Positions 1-43,100 of a stretch of DNA of 64,000 nt are shown here, piece by piece. The translations under genes and the position numbers were made by a program. Under the pieces are notes generated by a model. The model saw only the letters and a list, made by a program, of their open reading frames with translations. It did not search any database and had not been told where the DNA came from. The stretch is from Opisthorchis felineus (taxonomy: Eukaryota; Platyhelminthes; Trematoda; Opisthorchiida; Opisthorchiidae), in NCBI GenBank assembly GCA_004794785.1, contig SJOL01002053.1, positions 1 to 64,000 on the forward strand, written 5' to 3'. Positions within the stretch are counted from its first letter, which is position 1; each line of letters starts with the position of its first letter.

Positions 1-380
1 GGGCAGAAAGCTTGGTATGTAAAGAATCGCCGAAGTGTGTCTGGTAGAGGACGAGACGGCTTGTGTTGTTATTTTATCACCAAATACTCTTTGTGCACAG
101 ATGAGTCCAAATTGGTTGCTGTTCCAGAGGTCGCCTGTCTCTATTCAGGCACAGACAATTCGTCGTTCTGCGCACGTTGGCCAGAATAGGCATTTTGAAA
201 GTGCAGAGAGTGTGGTTGCTACCGTCTCACATTTTCACTTGCTCGGTGTACAAGTCATGGCGGTTCATTTGCTAATTTGGTTGTCGGCCTAGCGCCGTTC
301 AGTCTCTCTTAGGACGTGTTATCAGTTTTCGTTTAATTTTTTTGTCTATTGTCAATCTCCTCCACTTTTCTCCATTTTAG
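1..380 (+). other. XPO7 intron, 3' part
   Basis: It ends in the acceptor of the first visible exon. An open stretch at 35-292 has no recognisable product. Nothing else is seen. Confidence 0.7.
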
Positions 381-30788
<30,408 letters not shown>

Positions 30789-31310
30789 GAGTATACATTT
30801 TTCGCCTGGTCAGCCCAACTGTCTACTGTCGATTCGGTTGTGTAAAAATGTTACCCGGTCTTCTATTTCCATCGCCCATTGTAACCGCTCTGGATTCTTT
30901 TTCCAACTATTATTATGCAGTTGCAACTCACGCCAAGAAAGTGTACACATTTCTTTTATAAAATCTACAGTTATTTTTTGTGTCTGCGTTGTTCTTGCTT
31001 AACAAATTTCGCAGGCCAGTTAACAGAAGAGACGCTAAGTTCAAGAAGGATGTAATTCATGTTGGAAATCTGTATTGCCTTGCCAGGTTTAGTGAACGGC
31101 CTAATTGTGACTGAGGCTTGGGTCGTGCGTTTGTAGCTAACTCAGCAAATGCACATCTGAGAGGAATTAATTTGCGCTGCAGGTCATGCTAGAAAACGAA
31201 CTTGGGTGCTGACACGAGGATTCAAGAAACACTCTGACGAAGGTATTGTTTTCCGGATCTCGTCATTTGGTCAGTACACAACTAATTCTTAAAATGGGGG
31301 TGAATAATGA

Positions 31311-31316
31311 AATAAA
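31311..31316 (+). terminator. Candidate XPO7 polyadenylation signal AATAAA
   Basis: An exact AATAAA lies 523 nt past the XPO7 stop in an A-rich stretch. It is a reasonable 3' end for the transcript, but AATAAA occurs by chance and no transcript data are available. Confidence 0.35.
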
Positions 31317-31776
31317 AGATTAGTCACTAAACTAGAAAACGCGCAAACGGACGGAACCGAAGTCGCATGAAATTGGGTGCTGTGAATTGGTCGCTGAGCC
31401 GATCGCTTCGCGTGCGCGGACGGGCATGTCAGATCGCTTTCGTATGTACTTGTTTATGCCTCGTTGGTTGATTAGCCTTGTGCTGACAACAGTAGCAGTC
31501 AACACTAAGGCTTCATTAAAAGCCCGAAAAATTATGGATTCTAAACCCAGTTTATAAGATGATTTGGCGGCGAAATGTCATTCAGTTGAGTTGTAATAAT
31601 CAGTCATGTGTATGGGTGATCAAATAGACCCATATTTGAAGGGGAGCTACACAAACGGTACCGGTACCGCTTACCAACTCATCTCAAATCATTCTTCTAA
31701 AGCGGTCACAGAGCCACACCTTCCCCATCCGGCAATCACCAATTGACACAAAACTGGGTGAAAGCAGTCGGTACTG

Positions 31777-31812
<36 letters not shown>

Positions 31813-31824
31813 AGCCCCCCCCCC
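31777..31824. repeat. (TA)n microsatellite followed by a C run
   Basis: About 36 bp of alternating TA with one slip, then ten C. It lies between XPO7 and the RTE copy. Confidence 0.95.
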
Positions 31825-32929
31825 GGCTTTAGCGATCCTCGATATCCTAAAATGACCCGCCTTGCATCGCAAACTGCGCCTTTAGAGCTTCCGCGGCTCG
31901 TGCATGTAAAAAACATACTGAGGGGGGGATAGCATCCTACCATAAAACGCCTATCGTTAGGACAATGTCTACATACTCTAGATAAACATCTGCGGTTTGG
32001 ATTTCAGGTAGCTGCATCAACGTGATACTGAAGAGGTGCAGTAAGAATCGAATGGTAGTCATCAGAAAATACAGGTCGCTTGCGCGTTTCGGCCAATCAC
32101 CTTGACTGCGGATCAGCTCCAGGAAGGATTGGAAATCCCGTTCTTGACAGAAAAAGGTTTCGAAGGAAATCCATGGTTGGTTGGAGCCTGGGAGAGAATC
32201 TACTCGGATTTCATGGGCGTGCACAAGTCTACGGTTAAGTCTGTTAACTTAAATTGGGGACAGATGTAACGATCAACGCAGTCCGCCGTGGTGTAGATGA
32301 TGATGACGCCCACTCGGTTATGTTATATAGGACTTCATAACTGCACAAAAGTTGGCCGGTCGAGCTTCAAGGTTGCAGCCCAGGTAGGGTCAACCTTTCC
32401 CTTAGGAGTATTCATTAAGGCCCACGAACACATTAATGACAGTAATACATACTACTGCTTAACTGCTATGCAACAATGAGTAAAGAAAGCATCAGCAGAG
32501 TGGAAAAAGGGACTTGGTGCAAAAAAGCCCTGTCCTTAAGGGAAACTATCAAGAATAGGGTGCCTACACCATTGGAAAGCACTACACATATCCGAGCATC
32601 ATGTCGAAGTCACCAACCCAGCTTCCTCGATCGAATGTCACCCGACAGGAACCCAGCACAAAAACGGCCGAACTTTTAGCTAGGCAGTTCGGCTATGAAA
32701 TGACAATATGCGCTTCAGTGGGATCAGTTGCGTGCCATGTCATTCGGGTTTTCCAACCACCTTCAAGTGGCAGTATACGGGCCTCAGCTATGAAGGTGCG
32801 GCGATCACATGACACTCAGTTTGACAGTAGCCGCTTCGATTTCATGTCGCCACGTCATGGTCTGTACGCAGCAGTCGCTCGGAGAAAACAACTTCGATAG
32901 ACAGTGCCATACGTAACATGCCCTAGTCA

Positions 32930-34330
32930 CCTCTGCCTGGAATGTTTGATCTGCTGCTCTGACGAATTGAATTCGCTACCAAGTACCCGCTTGTTCACCA
33001 GCTAATTCTTGCTGTGCTACGGAGGCACCGATGATTAAACATTTGAAGACGCCTAAGGTCCTGGGATCTGATAGGTGAAATCAAGACAACCATGGGGTAA
33101 GACGGCTATTATAGTTGCCTCGTATACATAACTCTGTAGCTTCAGCAAAAATCGCAAACTGGAGAACGCCGATCGCGCCTTGATTGTCCGCATACTAACT
33201 TCACGTTACAGTACAATCACAGCTTGAGCGGCTGCCAGGATACGTGAAGCAGTCAACAAACACAGCTTCATTCTGTTTCAGAGAAACCCATGGGGACGGG
33301 AAATCTTGAAATAAGGTTGCACTTTGAAGGTACCGAAGATGGGACCACCTCAGATAATCTGGTTAAATTACTTTGCTCGGACAAATGGTCAAGCAACAAA
33401 ACGTTTTCGTCCGCTTAATCTAAATGGATTAATCCCTCCAGACGTGGATTCATGACCACAAGGAGTGTGTACTCCATGATAACGTCAATGACAAAGTTGA
33501 ACAAAAACGAGAGGGGAGAGCCCTGAGGAACTCTACTAGTTTCAGGAAGCCTCTGGACAGTCCACTATGCACCCTAACGCAACCGAAGTTATGGGAATAA
33601 AGGGTGCGAAGAATGTTTACGAACTCCAAGTGCATCCCTCTCTGGCCCATAATATCTACGACCGCTATTCTATCCAGAATAAAATCGAGGAAAACCGCGA
33701 TTGTTGGTCGGTGGTATGTGGTGCTTTTCAAGCACTTGAAACAACATAACGATATGATCAATGCCATTTTGAAATCCTGCGTGGTTCTGTCGCACTTAGA
33801 TGCTGAAGTTATGCGTTGTTATACAAGGGAAGCCAGTAGACGTGAGAAAAAGGCTGAGTCAAATAAACTGTTGTTAAAAGTATCCCGCCAAGCGATCTAG
33901 GCGCTGATCTGTCATGTATTAGATTCCCAATATTGTCTTTGCTTAACTGACTTACGGAAGGCCTTTTAGGTCCACTTTTGCATATTAGGTGGAAGAGCTC
34001 TCATACATTCCGGGCCGCATTGGCCTTTTCCATTTCTAGAACTTTCTGGTCCCACCACGCCTCTATCCACATACAAGCTACGTTTCATCTGTCGTCTAGC
34101 CGGTTTGCACTCTGAACAAAGGGATAAGGCGGCTCGTATCAGTGAGTGATAGTAATCGTCACGAGATCCAGCGACATCCGTGCATGCACTCCGAAAATCC
34201 CCAAGCAGAGTTCTCCGCATCACAGCCGTGATTATCTCACCCCAGTGACCTGGCGGGGGGGGGGGCGCTTGCCATGCACTGCACGTGGCTCACGAAACTA
34301 TCCAACTAAGTATTTCGCACTCCGTTGCCA
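32930..34330 (-). mobile_element. Degraded RTE copy between XPO7 and C1QBP
   Basis: Minus-strand traces: HRPTIAVFLDFILDRIAVVD with FVNILRTLYSHNFGCVRVHSG at 33720-33560 (reverse transcriptase), and an RQMKRSLYVDRGVV segment near 34100-34050 matching the [15 protein letters not shown] linker. A trace of the LRRLQVF-type region lies near 33040. Heavily mutated; edges approximate. Confidence 0.65.
34255..34265 (+). repeat. Eleven-base G run
   Basis: An uninterrupted poly-G tract next to the edge of the 33-34 kb RTE copy. Such runs are error-prone in sequencing. Confidence 0.9.
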
Positions 34331-35267
34331 AGCAAAACTCTCGTTTGCTTCCACCGTGGTTCAACCTAACCAGCAGGCTGAACGAAGCCAGCACGCGTCC
34401 AAGTATCCTGTTCCATAGATACGGTGTAAACCGCTTGAACTGAGGGAACGGGTATAACGTACCAATGATACGCCATTGAAACACTGGAGCTGCTGTGACC
34501 GACTAGCACACGAACAGTTCCTGCAGGAACTAATGACTACAAAGCTTTAGAAGCAGGTTTCGATATGAATTCAATCTTCCAGAGCGGAACGGATAACTAA
34601 AACACGGAGCAGCGGTTATTACCAACATCACTAGCCGGTAGGCGTAACCTAATTTCTCCAAATTAGGTCGTGCAAACAGGAAAATGTCCCCGGAGGACAT
34701 AGAAACGCTGCAGGCGAAAACATCCGAATGGCCTGGATATCGGCCTACTTTCGAGCATTCTTGGATGGCGCGTTAGAACCCGATCTCTGAAAGGTATCAA
34801 CAGGAATTTCTGACTGACTGAAGCGCAGGTGATAGTCCATGAAGGCAAAGACCGATCAGTTGGCCTGGAGCAGACACTGCAGGTTATTTCGTGTTGTGTA
34901 TGAATGGCAGAAAACCGATGTCTAACGATAATCCTATAGCCCACTTTCATGTTCGTAGATGTGTCCTTGAGCGGAAACCCCAGACGTGTATTCCTAAACA
35001 TTCTGGACCTCACGTACTTCCCTCCCCATCAAGCGATGTTCCGCTCGTGCATTATCGACACTGGTTACGGATTCACACGAAGCTGTTTTCAGATCTAACA
35101 GTTTCCCAAATTACCGTATGGAAGATTCACTACGTTCTGATGACCGAGAAGAGTGGAACTCATTGGATAAAACAAAAAGCATGATTCAATTAAATATTAT
35201 GTAAAAAGAGATGCACAGTCGTGAAATGCTCCTCCAGTCGAAGCTACGAACGAGAGGTGACTGCCGT

Positions 35268-35414
35268 TTAATCTCTACAATAGGCGTGGAATTCGTCTAG
35301 AAATTTCAGGTATAATTTGTGTTCTTCCGATGTGCAGAAATCCTGGAGTTCTTCCTGAAATTTAGCGTCCAAGTTTCTTTCCATTAGCAGCTGCATGGTG
35401 TGGTCATACATGTT
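35268..35414 (-). CDS. C1QBP: C1QBP exon 5: C-terminal helices and stop
   Basis: The acceptor is CTCTTCCTTTCCAG. 48 codons plus [22 protein letters not shown], then [22 protein letters not shown], match the most conserved end of the MAM33 family. No AATAAA or ATTAAA is seen on the minus strand in the next 290 nt. Confidence 0.92.
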   Translation of the reverse strand, partial: NMYDHTMQLLMERNLDAKFQEELQDFCTSEEHKLYLKFLDEFHAYCRD

Positions 35415-37146
35415 CTGGAAAGGAAGAGTGCAACAGCATGTAGTTAGATCACTGGAAGGCACGTTTACGAACTCTAAAAAATTTGGTGCATCGTTAAACG
35501 CGGAAGACGATGCTGTTACGTGCATTTCACTAATTCCTCTTCTGATGAGCTTTATCTAATGCGACAGACAGTTTCGATATCAAACTGATTTTCTATGCTT
35601 TAATGACGAGCACATATCTTTCAGGTTCGATCCTTGTACGCACGATAGGCTCCTTTTTGCAGATGGGACCATATCTGTTTGAGTTGACATTCAAATTGCG
35701 ATCCTGGACACTTTGTCTAACAATATGCAACACATCACGTCGAGATGTACTAGCATGTGAGCACAGTAAAACCCTCGTAAAATATACAATCAAATGCGAT
35801 TGCTTAAAATGGTGGTATCTTCCAAGATATCACAAGATTCTTTGAAAGGGACCGATTACGTGGAGCGTCGTGAGAGTAGGGGCCGTGTACAATATGCGGA
35901 CTATTCCAGTCAGTCCCTAGGCTCCAAAGCTGAGCCGTAGGTATGTTGTCACATGCCGTCTCAGGTGATATACTTGCTGCTGAATTAGTCAGACGGCATC
36001 TTGGTCTCGTCAAGCAGCTTGGCGTCTAGGCTGATGCATTCTTGATATTTGAAACCACGACACTGATTAAAACGGAAGCTATTCTATTCTTCAATCAACT
36101 AGAAGATATTTGAAACCGATTGAGCGGACATCATTCTAGAGGTCCGGCAAATCCACCGATTGTTTAAAAAAAAACCATGAAACTATTCTATCACCTCGGT
36201 TCTGCCTCCACATATGAACCCTGGGTTTTAGACAATGATAAGTGGATCTCGAGTGGAAATGTGCTCGTAATCAGGAAGCAATAACATCCGATAGTGGTAC
36301 ACAACATGCGAAATCCTTATAGAAACCCCAAAGGTGGATATCAAGTAAAAAAGGATCCGAATCCTGGAGAAAGTTAGGAACCAATTGCGAAGTCATCGTT
36401 TCAGAAGGGCTTGGTAAACAATTGGTAGTTTCTAATTGGGCAATGTTTCGCTTTTGACACAAAAGCTTCCTCAGACCAAATGAGCAGTTGACCAGTTTTT
36501 AAGGCAGATTAGCACACTAGATCTGTTTTGAATGTTAGACTCAGCAATAGCGGAACATGCACTGGACACAAAATAGATTTAGAGGCAGAAACTACAGCTC
36601 ACCTCAGAGATTGACGGCTGAGATGGTGGAAATCGCCAGGCATGCGGATAACGGTTTTAGATCAGTCGAGCTGACAAGTGGTGGTGTGTGGTTATCAGAA
36701 AGCAGTAGCTTAGGTTTGAAGTGCATGAACCGAACTGACCAAGAATTCTACTAAACGACACCCACCTACTCTCCAACTAAATTGTCGTAGCAATTACAAG
36801 CCCACAGAGATAACAAAATTTAGCAGTGGTGAATCATCAATTGAAGCGCGAAATTACTAACTGGAAGGTCGGTGGTTCGAACCCGACCTCTGCCTCTCGA
36901 CTTCCCCTGTCTAGGCTTGGGCAGCCTGGCAGTATCCCAGCCCTCGTGCTTCCTTCGGGTGGCATGGCAGCTAGGCACCGAAAGGGTGTTGCAGCTGAAC
37001 GATTATCTTTTATTTTTTAATTATCATCTTCAGGGAATTTAAGGCAGTGTCCTTACAGGGGGACCGTAAGTGCTGGACAAGTGTGGAACAGTCCTATCTA
37101 AGACTTTGCCTTGTCGTTTGCATTGTATCCTTGGGTTCATATTCAA

Positions 37147-37187
<41 letters not shown>

Positions 37188-40100
37188 GAAATTCAAAACG
37201 CGAGTTGGCCAATTTGACCTCATAAAACACCCAAAGCAATTCGTGGTTTTGTTAGGCAGGCCGTGCGTGGATGAACTTTCATGCCGAAACAGACTTCCTC
37301 CAACTCAGCCAGGGGCAAAAGAAAGGTTCTGCGGATAGCTACATAACCTTCAGCTAACTAACCAACTCTTTCTGTGAACAAAGGTTGCACCCCAACACAG
37401 AGGAGTGACCAACGTCGTTTCAACTGTCATGGACAGCAGTAAAGTAATGGTTAAAAGTGATGCTCGACCGCAATACTGCCATGGACTCCAAGTAATGAGA
37501 AGAGGGGAGACAGGTGGTGAATCACCTTATCTCAATCACTGGTTCAGGAGTTAAGTAGCAACCACAATGTGACGCACGTTCGGGGTCAATAATATTAATG
37601 AATGGTATGATTTAGTCAGGCATGACGATCAGCACCCGCATTCTCCACCGGCCCTTGACTCTAGTTACATCCATTTGATGCATAGATTGGCATTGAGCAT
37701 ACCCCCAGCCATCACGTCTTTCGACTACTGGAGGAAAACAGGATACGAAATGAAACGTACATCATCGAATAGGTCAGTGTAGACGAAGTAGCCTGGGAGA
37801 CGTTCCATCTCCACGGAGTCCACGGAATAGGTGGCTGCAGGGGATAGAACATGAAAATAGGGTGAGCAAATCCAACGAGGGGTTGCTGATAAGCAACGTT
37901 CGCAAAATTGGTTGCACGGACGAGCAAATATGGTATCATGTTAGCTCACAGGTATTCTCCGAAGAGTTTATTCAACCAGTCACCTAATGTGACAGCGATT
38001 ATCCAGGCAATCCCCAAGCCAAGTTTACGTGGATAAGCAATGGTTTGCCCCCTCCACGCTACTAGCCTTTGCCCCACGGTTTAAAAATTCAGTCGTTTAT
38101 TGAAACAAAGCAGGCGTTAACCGGGACTTACTCAAGTTGCTGAGCTGTGTAACTGTGCTTTTGTGTGCTATACCGGATGCATTCGCGGGAACATGCATTG
38201 CGAATGCATATCTTGGTTACGCCCACAAGACACATTGAAAGTTTGCCGTCTTCACCCAGCCGAGAACGTAATGTATGGTGTCATTAACTGGGCCAGTTCG
38301 AGGGATCCAGACGCCGGCTACCACGATGTTACGTTTCAGCCCCTTGAGAGCAGTGGTCATCCTTGACTCGCTTTGACGTTGATGCGTCATGTGCCTACTC
38401 CGCCTTGCACCCCAAACCACCTAAGGAGAACACAAATTCTTCAAATTCCACCTACCGCGTGTTGCTTGATCATGGAGCTATGGAAGGTGACAGCTACATC
38501 CACAGCCAGGTCTGAATGCGTTCTACCGGATTGGATTTCGACAAACAGTGGTCTTTACTTCATCCGACCCAATCAAGATGGATGCCAGTGAACCTCTATG
38601 CAATATCGATATATGCTCAGAAAGACTGTGCTTCCGACACCATGAAAGACACGGTCACAATAACCTACAAAGTGGTTAGCACACCAAATTAAACAAACTT
38701 ATCAGAACTGACTCCTGCCTGCTGGTTTGATATCGGATGTTAGCGCTACAAGCTAACCAGACTTTCCCAAGTATTGAGTCTCTGGGTGGGCCGTGGCTTT
38801 GCTTGGGGCCGGACGACAGATTCGCCCCGATCGCAACCACAATCCAAATTGATGCATCATTCGACACCAGGTAAAACTGAGTTTGACTTGCTGGATCCGG
38901 ATAGAATAAATGGAAGAAGCGAAAAATGTTCTCGGGCTGTTTTATTTGATTTGTTCGACAGGTCCTCGGGATCTTGCTGTTAGTGAAATCCTCAGGGACC
39001 ATATTCGTGCTCTGATATCAAGCAAAATACATTGAGCAACAATTCAATTGGCCACATGTTGTAACCCCATCCAGGATACCGACCTTCGACGGAAACATGG
39101 ACTATGAATGTGGAGTCCCCTTCAGCTAGAAGTGCTCGACTGTACATGTCTATTCAAGAATCACCGTGCTGCTAGTCCCGGCGAAATTTCACATGGTGTG
39201 TTCAAAGACGGCAGTGTACTTATCAGCCGGTGCCTGTCTAATTCACTTGCGTTTATCTGGCGGAAAGAGTTCAACCCAGAAAACTAGAGCGGAGGAACAG
39301 TAGTGCCCGTCTTCAAACAATGTACTCGAGCTGAATGTAGTGATCACAGAGGTGTTCGTTTGATTCCGTGATAAAAGGACTTCTTGAGTAGCTGGTTCTT
39401 CGCAGTCTTCAGCGAAAACCTGCTTGGTATGGTTTGATGCCTGAGTACCTTTAGACACTAAAGCGGTTCGTGAGGATGGGAAATATTTTATAAGCTACAT
39501 CAAATGATAGTTGTCACAAATAGATTAGTCACCCGGGAAAAGATTCGAACCGATAGAGGAGATCTTGCTGACTGGTTCTGCACTGCCTCACGAAGTGACC
39601 TGACGAAGGTTTCAGAGGTATAAACCCACCGACTGTCTACCAAACCGTTGAAAAGACGTCACCTTTTTCGTGAAAAGGACGAATATAGGTGTTGCAGCCG
39701 GATAGAAACACTTTGCTGTGTTAGACTGAACAGAATAACTCATGGAGTGGAGTGAAAATGGCGGTAGTGCATACCTTGTATACCTCTGTAGATATGCCAC
39801 CTTCATCAGGGGTCCCGCGATTTTTCAGCCGGTCGATGGTCTTGGTTATTTGTTCTTTTAATTAGAATCTCACACATCTCAACAGTTGTATCAGCTCTGA
39901 TAGAAGTGTCTGATGAAGTCAGCGCGGGAACCTCAAGGGTCAGGATCATGTTAGCTAATTCGAGTCACTTGTTCTGTTTGTCCGGTGTGGCGGGGATGGG
40001 GAGCTACGCAGTGAAGGCGATAGGTCTGATGCAGGACCGCCATTGGTTGCGTGACACAGCCTTATTGGTTAAGGTCACTTACCATTGGTTCGTCTTGTCC

Positions 40101-43100
40101 CGCAGTCCCCATCCGGGAAGACAGCATTTAACAACGCGATTGAATTTACTAGTAAGGTCTTTCACGCTGCTGCCAGGACTGACGGTCTCTGGGTGGTCTC
40201 CGTCCAACAAAAGGTTGGGCAAAGAAAACTCTACGAGGCATGGGAGGGAATTGGCCTAACCAGCATAACCTGTGGAGTGCGACCAGCTGATCTGTTGAGG
40301 GAAAATGCACCCTCGCGAAAACCCTCTGCCATACATCAGCATTACTGATCTAGTGTTCCCACCAGACCCGCGCAATGCTTCGGAGGCCAGGGCAGATTTC
40401 GTGCACCTGCATTATCTGTGGAGTAAGCGTGACACCAGCTTATGCGTCGTTAGTTGAGTTTACAATGCTGTGGTGTGCTCCACCTTATACGGGTCAGAAA
40501 CCAGGTCACTGCGCGACGAGGACGTGAATAACTTTGGGTGTTTGACCATCGATGTCTTCTGAGCATTGCCCGAGTCTGGTAGAAACACCGGATCATTAAT
40601 GCTGAAGCAAATTCAGTCGCACTGGTCATTACCGTCTCCCTCGATGTATAGTGGTCAGTGTTTTAATACTTCGTTGCCAAGCTATACACTGTCCATCTCT
40701 CAGTCGCTACCACGCAGCACAGGGCTGGGCGTAAAGAGCTCTGCGAGGTAGTCGGTCTTTTGGCATGCGGAGTACATGTCCTAACCAGCGTGAACTATGA
40801 AGCGTAAGTAATTCATCTATCGCGCGCGAGTTTATTCTTCCTAAGACCATCTGACGTACCTCAGCATTGCTAATCCGATGTTCCCACCAGACCTGACCAA
40901 TGCTTCGGAGACACCGATGGTCAAACACTGACATCTTCCGCATGTCTTCTGCGCGTAGGGGCCACGTTTCTGATACATAAAGCAGTATGGATAGCACCAC
41001 CGCAGTGTAAACTCTTCCCTTGACAGAGAAACTGATGCCACGTCGGCGCCATAGGCTTCCGAGGTTGGCAAAATCTGCCCCGGCCTTTCCAATTTGAGAA
41101 ATAACCGCATCTCCAGTCAGTCCACCGGAACTTATACAGCAGCCCAGGTACACGAATTTTTCTACCACATCGATTGGCTCGCCTGTAAGCATGAGGTGTG
41201 GGTTTGATCCCACCAAGTCTTGCGGCAGCACTTTACACTTTGCAGGTGTGAAGCGCATGCCAAACCGTGTGGCAGAGTTATTTAGATTACTTAAAATCTT
41301 TTGCATTTGGAAAGGATCTGAACCAAGGATGACAATATCCTCCGCACACTCAATGTATGTGAGCGAACGTTCCGGAAGCATTTCGACTCCCGAGGTTTCA
41401 GAGGCCGGCAGATATACTTCAAGAGATACTTCATAGCAAAGTTGAAGAGGGAGGGTGAGAGAGGACAGCCTTGCCTTACACCATTGGACGTGGTGAACTC
41501 AGGCGAGAGCTTCCCGTACACTTACGCGCCCACAGGAGTTCGCATACAGTACCCTCATAAGGGATAGAAATTTGAAAAGGCCACCATTGATCCCCAGACA
41601 CTGCCAAAGTTTCTGACGATCGACAGAATCAAAGGCAGCTTTCAGATCAAGAAGAAACGATCAACGTGGGCCGTCTGAAGGAGTGGTGCTGTTCAAGAAT
41701 TTGTCTCAAGATGAAGATTTGGTCGATGCATCCTCGAGCAGGGCGAAACCCAGCTAGATTCTCACGAATCTCTATCCCGATAATAGATCAACATGCGTAA
41801 AATAATGCCAGAGAGCATTGTTGTTCCGTCTTTTCCGCATAAGATCTGCTGATCTCGAAGAGATCCAGTGTTCATTGAGTCGAGTCAGGTTGGCTGGACA
41901 AACAGTTCTGAAAGCTAACAGCATTGCTTCTTTAACTCACCTCCATTCATCCTCCAGGCAATCTTCTTCGCCCACATGACTGTGCGTTTCCAGTAGCTTT
42001 CTAGCCAGATCAGCTCGATACTCTTCAGCTACTGAAACTTGTCAAAGCTGATGAACGGGGCTGCACTCCTTTGGCAAGCGTAATGCTGACGGAAATCCAA
42101 GTGCTAACCGGGCCCGCACGATGGCGTGATTAGAGTCAAGTTGCGTACCCCAGAAGGGGCAATCTTTAATTGACGCTGTCCATCGGTAACTGATAGCCAC
42201 ATGGTCCAATTGAGTCCACGACTGTCTTGTGTTAGGTGGCCTCCAAATAACTCGGTGTGAGCGTTCGTACTGACCAGGAACAGACGATGATCTGCACACA
42301 ACTGAAGAAGCCGCTTCCCATTATCCGTACGCTCAGTATCGACTCCGAATCTGCCACCCAACTGTGCTTCTTCCGGACTTAGTTGTCCAACTTGGGCATT
42401 CATATCAACCGCCAGGATTACTATATCCGTCCTTCTTGCCGACCGAAGCAGTCATGACAGATCTTGATAAAATTCGTCGTTCTCAGTCTCAGAAATGCAG
42501 TCTATTGGGGTGTATGCTGATACTACAAACAAACACCGTTTACCGCATTGACCGGCCTTAATCTTAATTGAGCCAGACAACCGCACAGCACAAAGACGAC
42601 TGTTTACTGGGATCCAGTCCAGTAAGGCGCTTTCAGCCTTGGGGCTGAGCGCAACTCCCACACCGGAGATACCACGAGCCATTGCGTCAGCATCACCGGA
42701 TGTCCGAAGAGTGAAAGGTGGAACATCTGGGCTCGTCCTAGGCGGCTTGAGGAACACGACCGAAGTGGGGTCTTGTATGCGTGTTTCGGAGACACAAAAT
42801 ACATCGACAGAGAAGGAAATCAAGGCTCCTGTTGTCTAATTTGACATACAGCGCGGACATTAAAGGCTGCAACGTGGATCCGATCTTTTGAGGTTAGTAG
42901 GCGATTCTTTTTGGTTTATTTTTCTGGGCGACGGTTGAGACACGGAACAGTGGCTAGGGATTGGCAGATGGGTTGATTGCACTGCATTGTACGATGGGTT
43001 GGGAGGGAGTGAGGGAGAAGGCCGGTGAGCGAAGAGCTGTATGGGCAAATGATACCTCCCGGTTGCCCAGGCCGAAGAAGGGGGTTTAGTTGAGGTACCC

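Larger units (their letters stand above)
30789..35267. other. Convergent intergenic region XPO7-C1QBP
   Basis: Both genes end here. It holds the XPO7 3' UTR with a candidate poly(A) signal, the (TA)n/C run, the degraded RTE (32.93-34.33) and the poly-G run. The remainder is unrecognised. Confidence 0.75.
35415..37760 (-). other. C1QBP intron 4
   Basis: It holds the SINE (36826-37025) and a TA microsatellite; otherwise unrecognised. Confidence 0.75.

Noticed and set aside
31937..32224. Minus-strand 95-codon open frame
   Set aside because: No recognisable family, no clear splice sites and no link to either neighbouring gene.
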